6,221 bases of DNA, taken from positions 1 to 6,221 of the forward strand of contig JBOGVG010000111.1 of the NCBI GenBank assembly GCA_050692435.1. Reading direction: 5' to 3'. This stretch comes from AC-69 sp050692435 (lineage in GTDB: Bacteria; Actinomycetota; UBA4738; HRBIN12). The position numbers were made by a program, and so were the translations under genes. Shown here one piece after another: positions 1-4,720 of this stretch (the first letter of the stretch is position 1; each line of letters begins with the position of its first letter). A model generated the notes under the pieces. That model had not been told where the DNA came from, ran no database searches, and saw only the letters and a list, made by a program, of their open reading frames with translations.

Positions 1-344
1 ACCCGGATGTGCGCCCCTTCGTTCGCCTCCAGGATCTCCCGCTGCACCCAACTGGCGCCAGCCAGACACGTCGCTCAGGTGGGGGAGATCAGCAGGATCA
101 GACGAACCGTCCCGGCGTCGCGACTGAACTGGTCCCGGAGGGTCGCGATCGAGGCGAGGTCACGGACGGTTCCGGGCTCGCTACGATCCGCTTCTCCACC
201 GCCGCTCGAGTCGGCGCCGCTCGGCTCTCCCGCCCGCGGGCCGCCGCCGCTCGGGGTGCACGCGGTCATCACCAGGAGCACGGCCAGGGCCGTCAGCAGG
301 ATTCGCGCCGGGCGGTGTCCCGCATGAGTGAGCGGCCGGTTCAT
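1..344 (-). CDS. Thioredoxin-like lipoprotein with probable in-frame selenocysteine (UATC motif), 3' end beyond window
   Basis: Seen: ATG at 344-342 follows a GAGGGGA ribosome binding site and lies 15 nt after the merA stop. Residues 1-29 form a lipoprotein signal peptide: basic start, hydrophobic stretch 15-26, lipobox ending at Cys29. A Gly/Ser-rich linker (about 30-58) follows, then a thioredoxin-like start whose strand reads RLILLISPT. The next codon (77-75) is TGA. The same frame then reads ATCLAGASWVQREILEANEG and runs open to the window edge, 24 codons. TGA therefore replaces the first Cys of a CxxC site, giving Sec90-Ala-Thr-Cys93. All five complete genes here end in TGA, so TGA is a normal stop and recoding must be local. 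Inference: a membrane-anchored, extracytoplasmic thiol/selenol redox protein or mercury ligand working with MerA and MerB. The family resembles thioredoxin-like (seleno)proteins with SPT(C/U)xxC. Alternatives: a point mutation making an 89-residue pseudogene, or a sequencing error. Confidence 0.82.
52..77 (-). promoter_or_regulatory. Candidate bacterial SECIS hairpin after the UGA codon
   Basis: In the mRNA sense, UGA (77-75) is followed by 9 nt and then a perfect 5-bp stem, CUGGC (65-61) with GCCAG (56-52), closing a UGGC loop (60-57). The loop guanines lie about 16-17 nt after the UGA. Bacterial SECIS elements are coding-region hairpins just 3' of the Sec codon with a conserved G in the apical loop, and this fits that spacing. 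The stem is short, and bacterial SECIS sequences vary a lot, so this supports recoding but does not prove it. Confidence 0.55.
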
Positions 345-359
345 CCTTCGATCCCCTCG

Positions 360-1763
360 TCACGCTGCGCAGCACGACAGCATCGAGACGTCTCGCGTGA
401 ACGTCTGGGCGGCGAGCCTGATCCCCTCCGCCATCGTGAGATACGGTGCCCAGGTGTCGGCCAGATCTTCGACCGTCAAGGCGAACTTCACCGCGTAGAC
501 GCCCGCCAGGATCACGTCGCCGGCCCCCTCGGCCAGCACGTGGACTCCCAACACGCGGCCGTTCGACCGATCTACCACGATCTTGATCAGCCCGGCGGTG
601 TCGAGGTTCACCCGTGCTCGCGGCACGTGCTCGAGAGGCAAGACGCGGCACTCGCATGCGTACCCGGCGGCGACGACCTGCTCGTCGGTGAGTCCCACCG
701 CCGCGATGGTCGGCGTCGTGAACGTGACCCGCGGAAGGCCGGTGTAGTCCATCCGCCGCCCCGCGTCGGCGACGGCGTTGTCCGCGGCGAGAGTCCCCTG
801 GGCGGCGGCGAGGTAGACGAATTGCGGAGCCCCCGTCACGTCCCCCGCCGCGAAGACGTTCGGGTTGGTGGTTCGCAGCGTCTCGTCTAACACGAGTCTG
901 CCTCGATCGTCCAGCTGGATGCCGGACTTCTCCAGGTCGAGCTCATCCAGCACGGGGCGCCTGCCCGTGGCCACGAGTATCTCGGCGCCGGTCAGCCGCA
1001 CCTTCCCGCCGCTGGTCTCGGCCACGACCGCCTTCGGCGTCCCTCCCTCCGCGCGGGTCACCTTCGCCGAGGTCACGACCCCGATGCCCTGGGATTCGAG
1101 GATCTCGGTCATCGCCTCCGAGATCTCCGGCTCCTCGAGCGGGGCGATGCGATCCAAGGCCTCGACGATCGTGACCTTCGAACCGAGGTTCGCGAAGACC
1201 TGCCCGAGCTCCAGCCCGATGTAGTTGCCTCCGATCACGACGAGGGACTCCGGGAGCGCGGAGAGCTCCATCGCGGTGGTCGACGTCAGGTAGCTGGCCT
1301 CGTGGAGGCCCTTGATCGGCGGCGGCCAGGGCGCCGAGCCCGTGGCGATCACGACGCGCGTAGCCCCGATCTCGCGGCCGTCAACGTGCAGGCGATCGGG
1401 CCCTGCGAACGTCGCGTGGCCGCGGATGACCTCGAAGCCGTGGTGCGCAGCGAGGTCCACATACTTCTCCTGGCGCAGCTCCTCGATCAACTGGCCCTTC
1501 CTGGCGATGAGGGCGGGGAGTCCCACGCCCGCCTGCCGGGTCTCAACGCCCACGAACGGATGATCTCCGGCCTGTCGATACACGTGGGACGCGGCGAGCA
1601 AGTGCTTCGAGGGGATGCACCCGACGTTCACGCACGTCCCCCCGATGGTTCCGCGCTCGATCAGGGCAACGCGAGCCCCGAGCGACGTCGCCCTGATGGC
1701 TGCGGCGAAGGCCGCGCTCCCCGCGCCGATGACGGCGAGGTCGTACCCGCTGCGCTCGGTCAT
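360..1763 (-). CDS. merA: Mercuric reductase MerA, without N-terminal metal-binding domain
   Basis: A cytoplasmic FAD-dependent disulfide oxidoreductase that uses NADPH to reduce Hg(II) to volatile Hg(0). Seen in the 467 residues: the FAD-binding GAGSAAFAAA near residue 13; the redox-active motif GGTCVNVGCIPSK with Cys44 and Cys49; a second nucleotide-binding region, VVIGGNYIGLELGQ, holding the Tyr (181) typical of Gram-positive-type MerA; the AAGDVTGAPQFVYLAA segment; YLTMAEGIRLAAQTF with Tyr441; and the diagnostic C-terminal pair Cys464-Cys465 (LSCCAA) that hands Hg(II) to the active site. The terminal pair separates it from dihydrolipoamide dehydrogenase. It starts directly at the catalytic core, so the heavy-metal-associated NmerA domain found in many relatives is absent. 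The ATG is preceded by GGGAGGAAACGG in a 12-nt gap after the regulator gene. It is the third gene of the operon. Confidence 0.97.
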   Translation of the reverse strand: MTERSGYDLAVIGAGSAAFAAAIRATSLGARVALIERGTIGGTCVNVGCIPSKHLLAASHVYRQAGDHPFVGVETRQAGVGLPALIARKGQLIEELRQEKYVDLAAHHGFEVIRGHATFAGPDRLHVDGREIGATRVVIATGSAPWPPPIKGLHEASYLTSTTAMELSALPESLVVIGGNYIGLELGQVFANLGSKVTIVEALDRIAPLEEPEISEAMTEILESQGIGVVTSAKVTRAEGGTPKAVVAETSGGKVRLTGAEILVATGRRPVLDELDLEKSGIQLDDRGRLVLDETLRTTNPNVFAAGDVTGAPQFVYLAAAQGTLAADNAVADAGRRMDYTGLPRVTFTTPTIAAVGLTDEQVVAAGYACECRVLPLEHVPRARVNLDTAGLIKIVVDRSNGRVLGVHVLAEGAGDVILAGVYAVKFALTVEDLADTWAPYLTMAEGIRLAAQTFTRDVSMLSCCAA

Positions 1764-1775
1764 CCGTTTCCTCCC

Positions 1776-2132
1776 TCAGATCCACTCCGGTCCGATCCGC
1801 TTGCACGACGCCAGGTGGTCGCAGTTCGGTTCGGCAAGCGAGGCGGCGAGCGCCAGGACCCGAGAGACACGGTCGTCTGTCACGCGGTAGACGACGGTGC
1901 GCCCACGCCGCTCCGACTCGACGAGCCGGCACCACCGCAGACACGCCAGATGGTTGGAAACACGACTCTGGGGCGCGCCCATGAGATCGACGAGCTCGGA
2001 GACCGTTCGCTCCCGCTCCAGGAGCGCCTCGATGATTCGAAGGCGCGTCGGGTCGCCGAGGACCCGGAAGTACCTGGAGAGAGCCTCGGGCCCGATGTCG
2101 GGGGCGGAAGTCGCCGCCGCGCTCGCCCTCAT
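1776..2132 (-). CDS. ArsR-family (CmtR-like) metal-sensing repressor of the mer operon
   Basis: A 118-residue winged-helix regulator. The core runs YFRVLGDPTRLRIIEALL (about 21-38), then the recognition region SELVDLMGAPQSRVSNHLACLR (about 45-66), then the wing RRGRTVVYRV (about 75-84). There is no CxC in the ArsR alpha-3 position. Instead Cys64 and Cys68 sit in HLACLRWC, the place where the mycobacterial Cd/Pb sensor CmtR has its Cys pair, and a C-terminal tail NCDHLASCKRIGPEWI adds Cys104 and Cys110. Known: ArsR-type repressors control mer genes in Streptomyces. Inference: it binds Hg(II) or organomercurial and releases the operator upstream of merB, repressing its own operon. Its ATG overlaps the merB stop as ATGA, which suggests translational coupling. 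The same frame is open far upstream through merB, but that extension has no family similarity. Confidence 0.9.
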   Translation of the reverse strand: MRASAAATSAPDIGPEALSRYFRVLGDPTRLRIIEALLERERTVSELVDLMGAPQSRVSNHLACLRWCRLVESERRGRTVVYRVTDDRVSRVLALAASLAEPNCDHLASCKRIGPEWI

Positions 2133-2782
2133 CGCCCGCCCCCGAGCACGGACGGGAAGTTCAGGGCGTTCACGCGACGCCCGAGCTCGAACGCGTCGTC
2201 GAGCGAGAGCAGGAACGTCCCCGGGTGCTCCGCTGTCCAGGCCCCTCCCGCCTTGCGGGAGGCGAAGAAGTGAACGAAGTGGCAGAAGCTCTGGATCACG
2301 TCGCCGTCGAAGTCTCGCTCCGGCGTCAGGAAGGACACGACGGCCCCTGGATGTGAGGACTCGACGACTCCTCCCGGCGAGACGACGAGCGAAATCATCT
2401 CGCCCGTCATCGGACAAGCCGATTCGACGCGTGCGGTCGCATCGAGGATGCCGGGAAGGAACAGTGTGTCCCAGGCACACCACGCGAACAGGTTCCGTCC
2501 ATTGACCTCGAGGCGGTGCGTGGGCGAGAGCTTCGTGATCGTGAGTCCCCAGAACCCGATCACGTTCTTCGCCTCGTCGAGGTAGACCCCCGGCCACGAC
2601 GCAAGGAGCTCCTCCACTCGTTCCACCGGTGCGCCAGCGCGCTCGGCGACGTCCGATGCGGGCGCGGGCGACCCCTGTGCCAGACGGCGATACACCTCGA
2701 GGGCGATGCGCTCCTCGAAGTCGGGAGCCGCCGTCGCCACGGCCGTCGCCAGGGACTCGAGCCGATCCGATTCCGTCTTCAT
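2129..2782 (-). CDS. merB: Organomercurial lyase (alkylmercury lyase) MerB
   Basis: A cytoplasmic enzyme that cleaves the carbon-mercury bond of organomercurials, giving a hydrocarbon and Hg(II) for MerA. Seen in 217 residues: a helical, winged-helix-like N-terminal part (about 20-85) and then the catalytic core. The catalytic triad is complete. Cys102 and Asp105 lie in FAWCAWDTLFLP, matching Cys96 and Asp99 of the well-studied plasmid R831b enzyme. Cys167 lies in QSFCHFVHFFAS, matching Cys159. Cys123 matches the structural Cys117. The length is normal for the family. No catalytic position is a UGA, so unlike its operon partner this enzyme is an ordinary cysteine protein. ATG at 2782 is preceded by AAAGGGGACGG. 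It is the first gene of the operon, just downstream of the candidate operator. Confidence 0.96.
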   Translation of the reverse strand: MKTESDRLESLATAVATAAPDFEERIALEVYRRLAQGSPAPASDVAERAGAPVERVEELLASWPGVYLDEAKNVIGFWGLTITKLSPTHRLEVNGRNLFAWCAWDTLFLPGILDATARVESACPMTGEMISLVVSPGGVVESSHPGAVVSFLTPERDFDGDVIQSFCHFVHFFASRKAGGAWTAEHPGTFLLSLDDAFELGRRVNALNFPSVLGGGR

Positions 2783-2811
2783 TCCGTCCCCTTTCGGAGC
2801 GTGGGCTCAAA

Positions 2812-2836
2812 ATGATAACAGGTTCTCCTGTTTTAT
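2812..2836 (-). promoter_or_regulatory. Candidate operator/promoter of the mer operon
   Basis: An AT-rich patch in a GC-rich region, 30-54 nt upstream of the merB ATG. It contains a perfect 6-bp inverted repeat, AACAGG (2817-2822) and CCTGTT (2827-2832), with a 4-nt spacer, flanked by ATGAT and TTAT. On the minus strand TATCAT (2817-2812) could be a -10 box overlapping the repeat. I see no good -35 box 16-18 nt upstream of it. The position and dyad fit a site for the ArsR-type repressor encoded in the operon. That link is inference. Confidence 0.45.
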
Positions 2837-2992
2837 CCCCGGGAACGAACGAAAGGGGCGAGGGCATCTCGTGAGGTCCTCACCCGAGGCTGCGTGGCGG
2901 GAGCGAGCTCTTTTTGGGAGTCTCGATCGCCGAGGCGCGCTGGCCTGGATGACGGGAGGGCCGCACCTCCGGCGTCAGGTTAAACCGTACCG

Positions 2993-3036
2993 GTGCACGA
3001 TCGTGATGTCTCGGGACAGCGTGCACACATGTCCCG
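2993..3036 (+). repeat. Palindromic TGTC/GACA element, copy A
   Basis: Starts with GTGCAC and a perfect 10-bp palindrome CACGATCGTG (2996-3005). Then come TGTC (3007-3010), 4 nt, GACA (3015-3018), 11 nt, TGTC (3030-3033). CGGGACA (3012-3018) and TGTCCCG (3030-3036) form a perfect 7-bp inverted repeat around an 11-nt spacer. The 22 bases 3007-3028 match the reverse complement of copy B (4408-4429) at 20 positions. It lies about 70-110 nt beyond the stop of the minus-strand membrane-protein gene. A regulator binding site or the end of a small mobile unit are both possible. Confidence 0.55.
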
Positions 3037-3104
3037 CGCATCGTTGAGCCTGGCCGGATGAGCTACGCCTTGCGCGCGCTGTGGGGAGGGCCAGGATCCT
3101 CGGT

Positions 3105-4385
3105 TCACCCAGGCTGCTGCGCGTCGGCCGCTCGCTCCACCTGAGGTCGGTACAGGTCCCAAACCGCCCGCGGGATGTGCTCGACGAATGCCGTGGCCCT
3201 CCCGAGGAGCAATTCGGGATCCTCCGACGGCTCGCCCCAGCCCACGCAGAAGGCCCAGCCGGTGACCATCTCGAAACCCCACCTCGACCGGTCTTCGAGG
3301 AGCCGCGCCATCATGCGGCCGTCGATGAGGGCGTTTGCGAACGGGCGGTCGTCGCACTTCACCGTGAAGGCCCGGTTGAACTCCTCCGACTCGAACTCGA
3401 TGTCGCGCAAGCCGGATGCGTGGAGCGCCACGGTGATGCGGCTCTCGGGATAGACGCCGATCGGCGGGCAGTCGAGGGCGATCTGGACGAGACACGCCGG
3501 GTCGTACCCGTTGTCAAAGACGACGACGTTGCGCTCACTCAAGGTCCCCCATAGCACGTTCCGCAGCTGTGCCCGCTGCGCGCGGAATGCCGGGAGGGGG
3601 ATCGCGAGGAGATTGAAGGGATCCCGGGGCGCGAACCAGAGCCCGAGGCGGCTCGCCGCGCGACGCATCGCCCTCCGTCGCCGCAGCCGTGGAGACAGGA
3701 AAACGTAGATGGCGCCCGCGAAGAGTCCGCCCGTTGCGACGAGCTCCAGGGTCGGTGAGGACGTACCGTCCGTTGCGCCGTCGTCCGCCCGGCCCAGGTA
3801 CCCCGTCCAGAGCACGGCGTAGAAGGCGACGATGCCGACGAGGAGCCACAGCCGCCGCCGGCGACCGGACTCCGCCCGGGCGAAGGCTGCGGCCGTGCTC
3901 GGAGCCATGCCTCCCGTCTCCGCACCCCCGGTCTCCGTTCCGGCGGCCTCGAAGGGGGAGTGATGCCGGCGCCGCCTCGGGTCCGGCTTCCACATGCCCG
4001 CGAGGATCAGCCCGAGCGGACCGAGGAAGAACCCGAGTAGGAAGCCCGAGGAGAATGACCCGCCCTTGCTCCGGACCAGGGAGGCTGTCGCCCAGCCGAA
4101 CAACAGGGGGAAGCCGAGGAGGAAGAGCACCATGAACAGCCCGGGCTGGTACCTCCCGAAGAAGAGGAGGACGAGAACGAACCCAGCGATTGCGACGAAG
4201 GGGGCCGTGAGGGAGTCAGGCCCGCCCGCGACGACCACACGGGAGGAAGAGCGCGAGCCTCGGGCAGTTTCCGCAGAGCGATCCGTCTCCGCCACCGCAG
4301 TCTGAGAGTGCGCGGGGCCGATGCCCGCGTCAATCCTCCATCTGGGCCTAGATCCCACCCCACCACGATCCCAATCCAACGACAT
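3105..4385 (-). CDS. Multi-spanning membrane protein of unknown function with a C-terminal cytoplasmic-type domain
   Basis: I do not recognise a named family. In 426 residues: a polar, Ser/Arg-rich N-terminus (1-58); three hydrophobic segments at about 62-78, 82-103 and 112-131, the last rich in Gly and Leu (SGFLLGFFLGPLGLILAGMW); a basic and then Gly/Thr-rich linker (about 136-177) with an ETGGAETGG repeat; two more membrane segments at about 178-196 and 212-230; an Arg-rich stop-transfer stretch (232-243); and a soluble domain from about 244. That domain (SRLGLWFAPRD, then ERNVVVFDNGY, then DIEFESEEFNRAFTVKCDD, RMMARLLED, IPRAVWDLY) resembles a widespread uncharacterised C-terminal domain of actinobacterial membrane proteins with an ESExFNRxFxV signature; this is from memory. 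ATG at 4385 is chosen because AAGGGGGT precedes it by about 7 nt. The frame is open 86 codons further upstream, but that extension looks non-coding. Confidence 0.8.
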   Translation of the reverse strand: MSLDWDRGGVGSRPRWRIDAGIGPAHSQTAVAETDRSAETARGSRSSSRVVVAGGPDSLTAPFVAIAGFVLVLLFFGRYQPGLFMVLFLLGFPLLFGWATASLVRSKGGSFSSGFLLGFFLGPLGLILAGMWKPDPRRRRHHSPFEAAGTETGGAETGGMAPSTAAAFARAESGRRRRLWLLVGIVAFYAVLWTGYLGRADDGATDGTSSPTLELVATGGLFAGAIYVFLSPRLRRRRAMRRAASRLGLWFAPRDPFNLLAIPLPAFRAQRAQLRNVLWGTLSERNVVVFDNGYDPACLVQIALDCPPIGVYPESRITVALHASGLRDIEFESEEFNRAFTVKCDDRPFANALIDGRMMARLLEDRSRWGFEMVTGWAFCVGWGEPSEDPELLLGRATAFVEHIPRAVWDLYRPQVERAADAQQPG

Positions 4386-4407
4386 CGAAACACCCCCTTG
4401 ACTTGAG

Positions 4408-4447
4408 GTGTGCACGATGTCGCGAGACACCTGTGAACCATGTCGTG
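4408..4447 (+). repeat. Palindromic TGTC/GACA element, copy B
   Basis: Reads GTGTGCACGA, then TGTC (4418-4421), 4 nt, GACA (4426-4429), 11 nt, TGTC (4441-4444): the same half-sites and spacing as copy A. The outer GGTGT (4407-4411) and ACACC (4427-4431) are also complementary. It ends 23 nt before the start codon of the membrane-protein gene on its upstream side, so it probably overlaps that gene's promoter or leader. An operator for an unidentified regulator is the simplest reading. Confidence 0.55.
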
Positions 4448-4629
4448 AAACCAGACGCTCCCGGGGCACCAGGTGAATGGGGACGCCGAGCCCCAGGCAC
4501 GTCTCGGGATCGACGCCCGCGATCCGAGGATTCGGCCTGGGTACTTCTACATCACATCCCTGATCAGCGAGTTGGGGCTGAACGTGTCCCGAAGGCTCGA
4601 CTCCACACCGCCGTCGACGTCCGCCACGT

Positions 4630-4649
4630 GGGGGATGATGCAATCCCCC
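4630..4649 (+). other. GC-rich hairpin upstream of the GAF-EAL gene
   Basis: GGGGGAT (4630-4636) pairs perfectly with ATCCCCC (4643-4649) around a 6-nt loop GATGCA. No T-run follows on either strand, so it is not a standard intrinsic terminator. It lies about 12 nt upstream of the possible -35 box of the GAF-EAL gene and may insulate the divergent promoters or be a protein site. Confidence 0.35.
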
Positions 4650-4660
4650 CGGACACCTGA

Positions 4661-4689
4661 TTGACCTCCGCGTCGTCGCTCCGTACCGT
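4661..4689 (+). promoter_or_regulatory. Possible promoter of the GAF-EAL gene
   Basis: TTGACC (4661-4666) matches a -35 box at 5 of 6 positions. After 17 nt comes TACCGT (4684-4689), a weak -10 of the T-A-n-n-n-T type seen in high-GC bacteria. Transcription would begin near 4695, which would place the ribosome-binding-site hairpin at the very 5' end of the mRNA. The -10 match is poor. Confidence 0.35.
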
Positions 4690-4717
4690 CCTCCGTACCG
4701 TCCCTTGGGAGGTACGG
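4679..4717 (+). promoter_or_regulatory. 12-bp tandem repeat and hairpin enclosing the GAF-EAL ribosome binding site
   Basis: CTCCGTACCGTC occurs twice in perfect tandem (4679-4690 and 4691-4702). CCGTACC in each copy is complementary to GGTACGG (4711-4717). With the second copy this forms a 7-bp stem, extended by TCCC/GGGA (4701-4704 with 4707-4710) past a single bulged G. The Shine-Dalgarno GGGAGGT (4707-4713) is inside the 3' arm, so the folded leader would hide it. The first copy offers an alternative partner arm. Control of translation initiation is inference. Confidence 0.5.
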
Positions 4718-4720
4718 CAG

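Larger units (their letters stand above)
2783..3104. other. Intergenic region between merB and the membrane-protein gene
   Basis: This 322-nt stretch holds the mer operator near its left end and the TGTC/GACA element at 2993-3036. It also has a 7-bp inverted repeat, CCTGGCC (3049-3055) with GGCCAGG (3089-3095), just past the stop of the membrane-protein gene, and a 5-bp GGAGG/CCTCC repeat at 2955-2970. I see no U-tracted terminator for the upstream gene and no convincing small gene on either strand. Confidence 0.6.
4386..4720. other. Divergent intergenic region
   Basis: This 335-nt stretch separates the minus-strand membrane-protein gene from the plus-strand GAF-EAL gene, so both promoters should lie here. 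It holds copy B of the TGTC/GACA element (4408-4447), a GC hairpin (4630-4649), and the 12-bp tandem repeat with the ribosome-binding-site hairpin (4679-4717). I see no convincing gene between 4450 and 4625. Short open frames there show no recognisable protein character. Confidence 0.6.

Noticed and set aside
75..344. The lipoprotein as a complete 89-residue protein ending at TGA
   Set aside because: It would end immediately before the redox motif of a thioredoxin fold, and the frame continues in protein-like fashion with the expected Cys three codons later. Sec readthrough explains this better, though a pseudogene is not excluded.
9..890. Long plus-strand open frame of 293 codons opposite merA and the Sec lipoprotein gene
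   Set aside because: It is antisense to strongly supported genes, is rich in Arg, Pro and Gly with no family character, and reflects the scarcity of stops in GC-rich DNA.
1302..2273. Plus-strand open frame of 323 codons opposite merA, the regulator and the start of the merB 3' part
   Set aside because: It has low-complexity Arg/Pro-rich composition, no good ribosome binding site, and runs fully opposite three confident genes.
2133..2867. N-terminal extension of the ArsR-type regulator through merB in another frame, giving a 363-residue protein
   Set aside because: Only the last 118 residues show family similarity, that length is normal for ArsR proteins, and the ATGA overlap with merB gives a natural start at 2132.
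2908..2925. GAGCGAGCTC followed by five T as an intrinsic terminator on the plus strand
   Set aside because: The stem is only 3-4 bp, and no plus-strand gene lies upstream of it to terminate.
4386..4643. Upstream extension of the membrane-protein gene to a start at 4643
   Set aside because: The added 86 residues have no recognisable character, cross the palindromic element, and lack a ribosome binding site comparable to the one before 4385.
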